A stretch of DNA of 64,000 nt, taken from assembly GCA_028641055.1 (NCBI GenBank), contig CM054059.1, positions 112,914,263 to 112,978,262 of the forward strand. Reading direction: 5' to 3'. The first letter of the stretch is position 1; each line of letters opens with the position of its first letter. The translations under genes and the position numbers were made by a program. Below are positions 10,743-20,251 of this stretch, in pieces. Below the pieces are notes generated by a model that saw nothing but the letters and a program-made list of their open reading frames with translations, ran no database searches and was not told where the DNA came from. Source of the stretch: Alopecurus myosuroides (Eukaryota; Streptophyta; Magnoliopsida; Poales; Poaceae).

Positions 10743-13700
10743 TTAGTTATTCTCGAGAATCGGCCTCGCGTTGGTACGGCCGATACACATTCTCCACTTG
10801 CTATGCCCTTTCGTAATGAGTACCGGATTTGCTAGCCATTCCGGGTATATCGCCCTTGACACGTGATCAGCTGCGGATGGTGGTACGTCTTCTTCTTCCC
10901 TACTGAGAGTTTTGAAAATATCGTTCCCGATGAAGCCTACCATCTTAGGGTTTTGTTCTGCCCTAACTTTTGCTTTGTCCCCCTCAGGAGTTGGCTTTTT
11001 TGACGTTGCTCTCTCTTCTAGGTCCACCTGAGAACGGTAATGTTTGAGCTCTTCCTTCCTACAGGCTTGCTCGGCCATTGCCGCGTCTCCTTCATCACAC
11101 TCAGCTGCTATATCTCGGTTTCCGTGTACGGTGATGGTCTTTCTAGGACCCGGGATCTTCAGCTGTAGATACACATAACATGGTCTTGCCATGAACTTGG
11201 CATAAGCCGGCCTTCCAAACAATGCATGATAAGGGCTGCGCAACTTTACTACCTCAAAGGTAAGCCACTCGATTCGATAATTGTCCTTTGACTCCCCGAA
11301 AGCTACCTCCAATGCCACTTTTCCTTCGGGGCATGCCGAATGACCCGGCACTATCCCGTGAAAAACTGTTGTACTTTTTTGCAACTGTGATTCCTTTAAG
11401 CCCATGCGCAGAAAAGTTTCCCAGTATAGGATATTGATACTACTCCCTCCATCCATCAAGACTTTCTTCAGCTCGTAACCATTGACCTGTGGCGCCACTA
11501 CCAAAGCCAGGACTCCCGGGTGATCAATCCTATCCGGGTGATCTCTTCTGCTCCATGTTACCTCTTGCTCTGACCACCTCAAATATCTTGGAACAGCGGA
11601 GGAGACTGAATTAACTGCTTGTTTCAGTATCTTCTTGTCCTTGCTAGAACCTCCAGTAGTGTGCACATGATACTGACCCAGCTGTTTGGGGTTAGCTTGA
11701 AATCCTCCCGCTCCCCCTTGATTGTTACCTTGATTTCCAACTGGCGGATTGCCGGCTGGGGGCGGCCCGTTGCCCGAATTTCCACCTAGACCCGGACCTC
11801 CTCCTCGGCCCGCACCTCGCATGGCCCTGTTCACTTCCTCGTTCTTCCACCTTTGTAAGTCGGCACACTGCTCCAATGAATGATTGGCCGGCTTGCCATT
11901 CCTGCTATGCTTCGGGCACGCCATCCTAAATATGTCCCAACTGTTGCTTGGTCTTGGGGGTACTTGGTAGTGTCCCCCATTGTGATTTCCGGTATTAAAA
12001 TTCCCTTCGGATCTAGGTCTCGAAGACCCGGCCTCTGTATTGGCCACAAACTCGGAACTCCCCTCAAACGGGCGCTTGTTCTGGCTATTTCCATTGTTGT
12101 TTGGTGCCGATCCATTGCCGGTCTTCCCACTGCTACTTGCGTTTGCTTTTGCCTTCTTGTCATCAACTTCCTCTTCTGTAGTATCCGTTGCAGCGTGTTT
12201 GTTGCATGCATCCATTAACTCTCCCATCGTAACCTCCGCTGCATTTCTGCTGGATTTCATGCGGGTTAGCTTTTGTACTAAAGGAACATACTTACATGTT
12301 TTCGCCATAGCTTGTAGTGCGTCCTTTGGTTGGATATCTGTAGATGAGTGGAGTATCTCCATAACCCGGCGTACCCAGCTTCGTGCTGACTCTCCTTTCT
12401 TCTGGACGCACCTTTCTAAGTCATCAATAGTAAATAACTTCCTACAGGTCCCATGGAAGTGCTTGATAAATGCGGTTTTTAGCTCCTCCCACGACTTGAT
12501 CGACTTTTCCGGTAAATTGGTGAACCATAACTTTGCTGCTCCTTCTGACATCATTAAGTACATGAACTTGGCTTGGAGATTCTCGGATGCGTTGCGAATT
12601 GACATTGCCATCTCGTAGCTGCTTAACCACGTTTCCGGATCCATCGTTGGCTCGTAATTCACTACTTTCCCCGGTTCTTTGAACTTTTCCGGGTAAGGTT
12701 CCGCTCTGATATCATCCGAGAGACACTTGGGTCCCGCAAGGGTGGTTGGGGCTGGTCTCGCCCGGGAAATGCGTGACCCGGCCGGGGGTGCCACGGGGTG
12801 AGGAGCCACCGGTGGATCGTGTGCTGCAGACCCGGCCCCGGCTCTTCTGGCCCTGGAGCTGTCCACTACTGCCTGTGCTGCTGATACTGCCGGTACTGTC
12901 TGGACGCGCGGTGGGGGTGGCATCTGCTGTTGCTCTTCCCTTCGTCGTGCCGCGCTTGTTTGGACGTTGCCCTGTTGTTGACTCACGTATGGCGTCCCAT
13001 GCATCCCACTTCTGTGATCTGGATAATTGACTTGCTGTGCTACCGCGGTGTGCAGCAGATCTATCGCTCGCCGGGTTTCTTCTGCGTGCGGCGAGTCTCT
13101 TACAGGAATCTGGTTTAATGCGAGTGTTGCTGCATACACGTTGTCCATGGGGTTGTTGTAGTGACCTGCTGGGGTACGGAATCGCGATGGTGGAGGCGGC
13201 ATGATGTTGCCGGCTGTCGCCCCCGTCCGAGGCAAGGGTAACCCGGCTGGCGCGTTTACCGGCTGCACTCCCGTTGCTGGTTGCGGTATGGTCCCTTGGT
13301 TCGCCGGTGGGATTGGCTGATCTTGAGGCGTGAACACCAGGGCAGTCGGGTTGATAACCCCTCCTGTTGCCGGTAACATAGTTCGGTGCCTTTGGTGAAT
13401 CCTCGTCGTTTCCTCCCGAAGCCGGGTCTCTAGGTCATCCAGTTCCCGCTGCCGCGCTGCCATCCCCTGCTTTTCTGCTTCTACCTGCCTTCTTTGCTGC
13501 TCCAATGCACGACGAGCCACGTCCAGATCTCTTACACGCTCTGCTGCGTTTTCTGGGGTGATAACTGTAGCTAGGACTGTGGGATCCAAGATCAAATTAT
13601 TATCAAACAGAGCTGGGTGACGCGGATTCGAGGGGCCCGCCCCTGGTGTCCGGTTTGCTTGGAACCCAAACATATTTGCGTGTCGCTCCTCCTCCGCTGG

Positions 13701-14393
13701 GCGACTGGTGACTGATGCCGATTCTCCATCGACCTGGGCCAAGATCGGGCCAGCCGTACCTTGTTGCTGAGCCAGCACCTGCGCCGCCCCGACTGGCGCC
13801 GCGGCTGCGTTTCCTTGATTGGTATTGATTGCGGGGGCCGCATAAACTGCAACCCGGCGCATAATGCTTGGCGTAGATTCGTACCGTTCTTCCTCTTCGC
13901 TATTTTCCTTCTCGTATCGGTCCTCCGATAAATCCCGTATAGACTCGGCACCTTCCTCCCTCTCTGTCGGACCCGTTGTTCCGATCGATTCTTCTTTTTC
14001 CGATTGAACACGCGTGTCCTCCCCTGACACAGAATCAGATTCAAGATTATCACGGCTTGAATTGGAAGCACATACCATACCGATGAAGACGTTGATGCGG
14101 CCGACTGTCACGACGGATCCGGTTTCGAGGTGATCCGACTCTGGCCCCCAGCCAGAATCGTCTACCATCTTCTCTCCTTGGTTGTTGACGTAGATTTCTC
14201 CGACGACGAGGTTCCTCATGTTCTTCCGAGCTTCTCCCGTGATGTAAACACCTTTGGACGCAGGCCCCACGGTGGGCGCCAACTGTCGTGGGATAATCAC
14301 GGCAGATGTTACCGGGGGTAACTGATCTAGGGGCAAGTCGACACAGGTATTTGGGAGAGGATTTAGCTTGAAGGAAGACATGGCGAAAAGCAA
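10743..14393 (-). CDS. Element B gag-protease polyprotein, intact, ending in an RT stub
   Basis: One uninterrupted frame of 1216 codons starts inside the LTR (ATG 14393; another ATG at 14381) and reads through the primer-binding site as RQLAPTVG near residues 36-43. In order it shows an acidic N-terminal part, a coiled coil at about 285-340 rich in Arg/Gln/Glu, a Pro-rich linker, a capsid domain at about 555-730 (PETWLSSYEMAM), a knuckle C-x2-H-x8-H-x4-C near 825-842 (CPKHSRNGKPANHSLEQC), and a retropepsin-like domain with LMDGGSSINILY near 976. The C-terminus WLANPVL...KWRMCI is the beginning of RT and then stops. An open frame this long in an element without RT argues that gag and protease are still used. 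No zinc knuckle of the usual CCHC spacing was seen. Confidence 0.9.
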   Translation of the reverse strand: MLFAMSSFKLNPLPNTCVDLPLDQLPPVTSAVIIPRQLAPTVGPASKGVYITGEARKNMRNLVVGEIYVNNQGEKMVDDSGWGPESDHLETGSVVTVGRINVFIGMVCASNSSRDNLESDSVSGEDTRVQSEKEESIGTTGPTEREEGAESIRDLSEDRYEKENSEEEERYESTPSIMRRVAVYAAPAINTNQGNAAAAPVGAAQVLAQQQGTAGPILAQVDGESASVTSRPAEEERHANMFGFQANRTPGAGPSNPRHPALFDNNLILDPTVLATVITPENAAERVRDLDVARRALEQQRRQVEAEKQGMAARQRELDDLETRLREETTRIHQRHRTMLPATGGVINPTALVFTPQDQPIPPANQGTIPQPATGVQPVNAPAGLPLPRTGATAGNIMPPPPSRFRTPAGHYNNPMDNVYAATLALNQIPVRDSPHAEETRRAIDLLHTAVAQQVNYPDHRSGMHGTPYVSQQQGNVQTSAARRREEQQQMPPPPRVQTVPAVSAAQAVVDSSRARRAGAGSAAHDPPVAPHPVAPPAGSRISRARPAPTTLAGPKCLSDDIRAEPYPEKFKEPGKVVNYEPTMDPETWLSSYEMAMSIRNASENLQAKFMYLMMSEGAAKLWFTNLPEKSIKSWEELKTAFIKHFHGTCRKLFTIDDLERCVQKKGESARSWVRRVMEILHSSTDIQPKDALQAMAKTCKYVPLVQKLTRMKSSRNAAEVTMGELMDACNKHAATDTTEEEVDDKKAKANASSSGKTGNGSAPNNNGNSQNKRPFEGSSEFVANTEAGSSRPRSEGNFNTGNHNGGHYQVPPRPSNSWDIFRMACPKHSRNGKPANHSLEQCADLQRWKNEEVNRAMRGAGRGGGPGLGGNSGNGPPPAGNPPVGNQGNNQGGAGGFQANPKQLGQYHVHTTGGSSKDKKILKQAVNSVSSAVPRYLRWSEQEVTWSRRDHPDRIDHPGVLALVVAPQVNGYELKKVLMDGGSSINILYWETFLRMGLKESQLQKSTTVFHGIVPGHSACPEGKVALEVAFGESKDNYRIEWLTFEVVKLRSPYHALFGRPAYAKFMARPCYVYLQLKIPGPRKTITVHGNRDIAAECDEGDAAMAEQACRKEELKHYRSQVDLEERATSKKPTPEGDKAKVRAEQNPKMVGFIGNDIFKTLSREEEDVPPSAADHVSRAIYPEWLANPVLITKGHSKWRMCIGRTNARPILENN
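14264..14281 (-). other. Element B primer-binding site
   Basis: The minus strand reads TGGCGCCCACCGTGGGGC, separated from the LTR end (14284) by two bases. It is identical to the sites of A and G and lies inside the gag reading frame. Confidence 0.88.
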
Positions 14394-14737
14394 TCTAAGA
14401 GCCGGAACACAACTCGCCGGATCTCGATATGATTATACTGGATACTCGATAATAGGTGTTACAGTTATGACTTGAATCTCTCTCAGGCGAAGCCTAGGGG
14501 TTGGTTTATATAGTACTCATACCCCCTTTGGCTTGCCATACAAAGCGCTCCTTGAGTCCTACTCGAACTCTACATACGTATCCTAGCTTTCCTTATCGTA
14601 ACCCACAATCCGGGTTACGATCCTTACAAGCCCTGGGCCTTCCGGAAGCTTCTGCGTCCTTAGCCGGATTTGGTCCATACGCCGTTTGGGCCGGATTACA
14701 CCTGGGGCTGGCATACCGAGTTACTATCCCCTCATCA
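14284..14737 (-). repeat. Element B upstream LTR
   Basis: 454 bp, by eye identical to 4846-5299, followed by target duplication CGACC (14738-14742). A TATATAAA box on the minus strand at 14505-14512 places the transcript start near 14475. The gag ATGs at 14393 and 14381 therefore lie in the R/U5 part, downstream of the start of transcription. Confidence 0.93.
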
Positions 14738-14742
14738 CGACC

Positions 14743-14954
14743 CCCTGGCTTGCCCTCCAAGGCGCACCCTGAATCCTACCCGGACACTATGTGCGAAACC
14801 CTAACTTTCCTTACCGTAACCCACAATCCGGGTTACGAGGCCTACAATCTTGGGCCTTCTAGAAGTTCTTTTATCCTTAGCCGGGTCTTGCGCAGCGTCC
14901 TTTGGGCCAAATTACACCTTGGAATTGGGCTACCGGGTTATCATCCCTCCATCA
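14743..14954 (-). repeat. Element A LTR, part 2 (U3 side)
   Basis: It continues A's LTR after element B and ends ...CTCCATCA at 14954, matching the end CCCTCATCA of B's LTR. It is similar but not identical to B's U3. The following bases CCAGG are the expected right copy of A's target duplication. The left copy is outside the window. Confidence 0.8.
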
Positions 14955-15099
14955 CCAGGACTTCGGAAACAAGCGCAAAGGTGACCGCATTGATACTCGG
15001 TATGATCCCGAGGAGGTGAACGTTGTGATTCAAGGCCCTGCGGCTACTGGGAGTAGCCAAAGGCAAAAAACTGTTGTTGTTGTTGTTGTTGTTGTTGTT

Positions 15100-15165
<66 letters not shown>

Positions 15166-15305
15166 ACAGCAGCAGACGCCAAGACTTCGGAAACAAGCGC
15201 AAAGGTGACCGCATTGATACTCGGTATGATCCCGAGGAGGTGAACGTTGTGATTCAAGGCCCTGCGGCTACTGGGAGTAGCCAAAGGCAAAAAAACTGTT
15301 GACAA
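14955..15305 (+). repeat. Duplicated gag segment flanking a (GTT)n microsatellite
   Basis: About 115 bp of gag sequence at 14959-15072 is repeated almost perfectly at 15183-15301 (one extra A in the second copy). Between them is a run of GTT of about 95 bp (15072-15166) with one ATT interruption. After the second copy the sequence continues directly into AAC repeats, the poly-Asn coding tract of gag in this family (compare 27830-27910). Relative to T2, gag sequence corresponding to about 27470-27880 is missing here. Confidence 0.85.
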
Positions 15306-18294
15306 CAACAACAACGGCAACAATGGTGGTGGAGACCGCAACCAGTACCATGAGAGCTACATGATGTTCACCACCGAGCCAGACGACAAGCAGTCATTGC
15401 ACAGGCGTGCGATGGAGGTAAATGCAGTGATCCCGGCTGTGCCTCACTACCTGCACTGGTGCGACCAAGAGGTTACTTGGTCCAGAGCTGATCATCCCAA
15501 GGTGATGCCTAATCCGGGTAGCTATGCTCTGGTGGTGGATCCCACTTTCTTGGGAACCCAGAAGAATGCCAGGTTCAGCAAGGTGCTGGTCGATAACGGC
15601 AGCAGCATCAACATCATGTACCGGGATACACTAGAGAAGCTTTGCCTCGCCGAGAACATGCTGCTACCCAGCAGGACCACATTCCATGGCATTGTGCCGG
15701 GAGTATCTTGTGCTCCAATCGGCCGCATCTGGGTGGATGTCCTATTCGGTACCAGCGAGAACTGCCGCACCGAGTGCCTGCAGTTTGAAGTAGTTGATCT
15801 TCAGAGCCCCTACCATGCTCTACTCGGTAGGCCTGCTCTCAGCAAGTTCATGGCCTCAACCCATGCAGCCTACCTGAAGATGAAGATGCCAGGTCCCAAT
15901 GGTGTCATCACCATCTCGGGTGATTACAAGCCTTCCTTGGAATGCGCGTCTGCTAGTTCTCAGCTGGCGGAGTCTATGGTCATTGCTGCCGAGAAGAAGA
16001 AGATACACGAGGTGGTGGCTATGGCTTAAGCAGCGCAAGTCGGTGCGCCTGGCATGCCGGGTTCCCAGTACGGAACTGCATTCCAGGCGTCCCAGGAGAT
16101 AAAGAAGGTCCAGGTCGATCCTGAGTTCCCAGACCGTGTTGCCATCATTGGCGCCGGGTTGGGAGAAAAATAGGAAAGCGATCTCATCCACTTCCTCCGT
16201 GTGAATCGGGATGTCTTTGCATGGTCCAATGAGGATCTGTCGGATGTCCCGAGGGAGTTGGTTGAGCACTCGCTGCATGTGCGGCATGAAGCCAAGACGG
16301 TTAAGCAGGCTATGCGCCGCTTTGGTGATGAGAGGAGGAAAGCCATCGGTGATCAGATCACCAAGTTGCTGATCAGTGGAATTATCATGGAGGTGCTGCA
16401 TCCGGATTGGCTACCCAACCCGATTATGGTTCAGAAGAAGAAGGAGGACCCCAAGGCCGATACCGCATGGCGTATGTGCGTGGATTACACCGACCTGAAC
16501 AAGGCCTGCCCCAAGGATCCATTCCCGCTACCCCGCATAGATCAGGTGATCGATTCCACGGCCGGTTATGAACTTTTGTCTTTCATTGATGCCTACTCTG
16601 GTTTCCATCAGATAGCTCTCAACCCGGATGATCAAATAAAAACTGCCTTTATTACCCCGTGCGGGGCTTATTGCTATCGTGTCATGTGCTTTGGGTTGCG
16701 GAATGTTGGGGCTACCTATCAGAGATGCATGCAGAAATGCTTACATGATCAAATTGTCAAAAATGTGCAGGTGTACGTAGATAACATTGTCATCAAAACG
16801 TATAAAACACATACTCTGCTTAGTGGTATTGAGGAAACCTTTGCCAACTTGCGCAAGTACAGGATGAAGTTGAATCCGACTAAATGCACCTTTGGCGTCC
16901 CGGCTGGCAAGTTACTCGGCTTCTTGGTATCCAGTCGGGGCATTGAAGCCAATCCTTCAAAGATAAAAGCTATAGAGAGCATGTCTTTGCCGAGATCACC
17001 GAAGGATGTGCAGAAATTTACCGGATGCTTGGCTTCTCTGAGCCGCTTCCTGCGCAGAATGGGCGAGAAGGCCTTGCCTCTTTACCAACTCATGAAGAAG
17101 AGTGACAAGTTTTTCTGGACACCACAAGCTGATGTGGCATTCCAGGAACTGAAGACCATGTTGGGTAGCGCTGCCATCTTGGCTAGTCCGCTACCCAAAG
17201 AGCCAATGCTGCTCTATACTGAGGCAACCAACCGGGTAGTCAGTGTGGTGATAGTGGTGGAAAGAGAAGAGGAAGGCAAGACTGTGCAGCAGCCACTGTA
17301 CTATCTCAGTGAGGTGCTATCCAGCTCCAAGCAGAACTACCCGCACTACCAGAAGATGACTTATGGCGTATACCTGGGTGCCAAGAAGCTGAAGCATTAT
17401 TTCCAAGAGCATCCCATCACAGTGGTGAGTTCTGCTCCCATCTCGGACATCATGGGCAACAAGGAAGCAAGCGGTCGGGTAGCCAAGTGGGCAATCGAGC
17501 TAGCCGCGTACGCTCCTCTGTACGCGAGAAGAGAAGCCATCAAGTCACATATTCTGGCAGATTTTCTAGTGGATTGGGCTGAGGTGCAGTATGAGCTTCC
17601 ATTGCCGGAAACCAACTACTGGAAGATGCATTTTGATGGCTCCAAAGTGAAGGAAGGCCTTGGTGCTGGCGTAGTGCTTACGTCACCCAAGAGAGATCAA
17701 CTCAAGTACGTGCTGCAGATTCATTTCAAGGCATCTAACAATGTGTCCGAGTATGAGGCCGTGGTACACGGCTTAAAGGTAGCCAAGGAGGTTGGGCTGC
17801 AGCACATCATCTATTATGGCGACTCGGATTTGGTGGTGCACCAGGTATCCAACACCTGGGATGCTCTGGATGCCAACATGGCATCATATCGGTTTCTGGT
17901 GCAAACCATGACGGGCTTCTTTGAAGGATGTGAGTTCCAACATATACACCCAGCTGAGAATGACGCAGCTGATGAGTTGTCCAAGTTGGGGTCTTCTCGG
18001 CAGTTCATCCCGGCTGGGATTGCCTTAGAGCATTTGAGAAAGCCATACATCAAGCCATCCCCCAACTCGGAGTCTATCTTTGTTCCTTCTCTGCCAGGAG
18101 AGGAAGCTGTTCCGATGGAGATTGAATGGGAGGCTGCAAAAGAGAACCCGGGGACTGTCGTCTCCAACCCGGGGACTCGCACCTGCAACCCGGGGACTGC
18201 TCCATTCAACCCGAGGACTGTCGCATTCATCGAGGGGATCCTTTCCGAGTACTCGGGGACTCGCCCCCAACTCAGAAGAGGTCTTGGTGGCTGA
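15306..18294 (+). pseudogene. Element T1 protease, RT, RNase H and second RNase H (decayed)
   Basis: One frame carries the protease (15361-16029; active site LVDNGSSINIMY), a linker with TAA at 16027 and TAG at 16171, and an open stretch 16201-18294. The latter holds RT (FPLPRIDQVIDSTAGYELL; catalytic box YVDN instead of YVDD near residue 195), a Ty3-type RNase H, a connection region, and the second archaeal-type RNase H from about residue 475 (HFDGSK, SEYEAV, YGDSDLVV, NDAADELSKL). It ends in the Asn-Pro-Gly-Thr repeats. The YVDN change removes a catalytic aspartate, so this RT should be inactive. TAG 16171 sits at a position also occupied by TAG in T2 and G. Confidence 0.85.
18145..18261 (+). 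repeat. 21-bp tandem repeat between second RNase H and integrase
   Basis: Four units start at 18145, 18166, 18187 and 18208, each with the core AACCCGGGGACT (the fourth has one change). A related ACTCGGGGACT lies at 18251-18261. They encode Asn-Pro-Gly-Thr plus three variable residues. T2 has three units at 51182, 51203 and 51224. The GGGGACT core equals the tract next to the 3' LTR at 25901-25907. Confidence 0.85.
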
Positions 18295-18418
18295 TCCAAT
18301 GGAAGTGGACGAACCAGTGTTTCCCACACGGGAGACACCGAGTTGGGCCCTGCCCATATTATCCTTTCTAACGGATGGCACCTTACCAAGCGACGAGGTC
18401 AAAGCTAGGCAAATATAG

Positions 18419-19608
18419 AGAAGATCCAAGGGTTACAGTATCCTCAACAAGGTGTTGCATAGAAGGAGTCCTACTGGTGTGCTGCAACGCTGCGTCGAGC
18501 CGGAAGAAGGAGAAGAAATTCTTGTGGAGATACACCATGGGGAATGCGGGCATCACGCCTCTTCTCGGGCTTTGGTCAACAAGGCTTTCCGGTAGGTTTC
18601 TATTGGCTCACTGCCTTGAAGCAAGCTGAAGATATAGTGAGAAAGTGCAACTGCTGCCAAAGATTTGCAAGTAAGATTCATATGCCAGCTTCCGAGTTGA
18701 AGACCATTCCCATTACTTGGCCATTTGCAGTTTGGTGTTTGGATATGGTGGGGCCTTTCAAGCCAGCTAGAGGCAACATGACTCACATCTTGGTCATGGT
18801 TGACAAGTTCACCAAGTGGATTGAGGTCAAGCCTATTCGGAAGTGTGATGGAGCCACAACTGTGAGTTTCCTAAAGGATGTGATCCTGAGATATGGCTAC
18901 CCGCACAACATCATCACTGATAATGGCACAAACTTTGCTGAGGGTGCTTTCGCAAGATTCTGCAAGAAGAAGTGGATCCGGCTAGATGTTGCATCTGTTG
19001 CGCATCCGGCCTCCAATTAGCAAGTTGAGAAAGCAAATGGCATGGTGCTATCCGGCATAAAGCCAAGGCTGATGGAGCCATTATAGCGAACCCCTGGTTG
19101 TTGGCTCGACGAGCTGCCGGCGGTGTTGTGGAGTCTAAGGACTACCCCTAACCGATCAACCGGATACACACCATTCTTCCTGGTATATGTAGCTGAGGCC
19201 GTGTTGCCCACTGACCTAGAGCATGACTCGCCCCGAGTAACCCTCTATACTGAGGCGGAGGCGAGAGAAGCTCGAGAGAATAACGTTGACCTGCTAGAAG
19301 AAGCAAGAGAGTTAACTCTGTCACGTTCAGCTGTCTATCAGCAAAACTTGAGGCGTTATCACAGCCGGAAAGTGAACCCAAGGGTTTTCCGATAAGGAGA
19401 CATGGTCCTTAGGCTCGTACAGCACACGGTTGGGATGCACAACCTATCCCCTCCGTGGGAAGGGCCTTTCACTGTGAGCAAGGCTCTGCACAATGATGCC
19501 TACTATCTAGTTGACGCGCAGGCACCCCAGAAGAACATGCCGGATAGAGCCGGAGAGGAATCTAAGCGCCCCTGGAATGTAGCTCTACTCCGCCGCTTTC
19601 ATTCATGA
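18419..19608 (+). pseudogene. Element T1 integrase (decayed)
   Basis: The zinc-binding N-terminal part (His-His-Cys-Cys; EIHHGECGHHASS ... CNCCQRF) lies in a shifted frame at 18419-18590. The frame returns near 18593 for the catalytic core. The core shows LDMVGPF, the ITDNGTNF aspartate and the region around the third acidic residue. Stops lie at 19018 (TAG), 19084 (TAG, where CAG-type Gln is expected) and 19393 (TAA). The C-terminal part from 19402 includes LSPPWEGPFTVSKAL and ends with the typical RPWNVALLRRFHS before the TGA at 19606. Confidence 0.83.
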
Positions 19609-20251
19609 GCAGAAAGTTGTATGTATCTCCTTAACCGAGTTACAATTATAGTAGGCACTCCAAATTCAAACTCGGGGACTGCCCTTGTCCAAATTTGTTC
19701 TGTGTTGTTCTACTCTGTTTTACTTTGTCTACTCGGTCGCTTTACTTAGAATTTCATAAGCATATCTAGTAACGTGTTTAAACCCAAGGGCCAACTCTTC
19801 GACTCTGCTGATGTCCGCAACCCGGCTTCATGGCAAGCTAGAGAACAAGCCAAAGGTCACTGAGCACACGAAAAATTGCTAAGGAAAAATGTGGTGTAGC
19901 AACCGAGTAGGGTGTTCTTTTCTGTTTCTGTTGTCTCTTTTCGGCTAAGTGGTGGGCAGCGTTACCATGCATTTCTCTAAGTGGCTAAGTATTTGAAACT
20001 CAAACTTTGAAATCTTGTGACTCGACTACCAAAAAAGCCACAAGTGGCAGGTAAGAGCTGAGACAAAAAGAATGAGTGGATAAAAATGCAACTCGGGGAC
20101 TTGCATAGAAACGCAACCCGGCATTGAGCCAGAGTTGCTAAACTGATAACTGAATTAAAACTGAGTAGCAAAGGACTTAATTGTACTGATTACATATGCA
20201 CCCGGCATCCCGGAGATCTAATAAGAGTTTGGAGATAAAGATTTGCAGGGA
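19609..20251. other. Element T1 spacer between pol and antisense gene
   Basis: No gene is visible. It holds the 3' untranslated part of pol and that of the convergent antisense gene. Two more plus-strand copies of ACTCGGGGACT occur, near 19671 and 20091, like the repeats at 18145-18261. Confidence 0.6.

Larger units (their letters stand above)
4846..14737 (-). mobile_element. Element B: recent non-autonomous Tat-type Gypsy element with intact gag-protease and antisense gene
   Basis: This complete 9892-bp insertion has 454-bp LTRs at 4846-5299 and 14284-14737 and the 5-bp duplication CGACC at 4841-4845 and 14738-14742. I found no difference between the two LTRs by eye, so insertion was very recent. 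Minus-strand content in order: LTR, PBS, gag-protease (14393-10743), spacer, then a convergent plus-strand accessory gene (about 5715-9697), then LTR. RT, RNase H and integrase are absent apart from a stub at the end of the frame. The organisation resembles plant terminal-repeat retrotransposons that keep a GAG domain, here with a retained protease and accessory gene. Movement must have relied on enzymes supplied by a relative. Confidence 0.93.
1..14954 (-). mobile_element. Element A: Tat-lineage non-autonomous Gypsy element, split by element B, left end off-window
   Basis: A is transcribed from the minus strand. Its upstream LTR runs from 14954 to 4583 and is split by element B (4846-14737). 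The primer-binding site, gag and protease follow leftwards to 957, and the downstream LTR lies before position 1. Removing B leaves an LTR of about 475 bp, close to B's 454 bp, and gag is closely similar to B's, so A and B belong to one family. Like B, A ends its reading frame a few dozen codons into reverse transcriptase. The shared truncation point means the family spreads without its own RT or integrase. A is inserted in T1 at 14954/14955. Confidence 0.85.

Noticed and set aside
14902..15243. A 113-codon frame with a long poly-Val run
   Set aside because: Product of the (GTT)n microsatellite.
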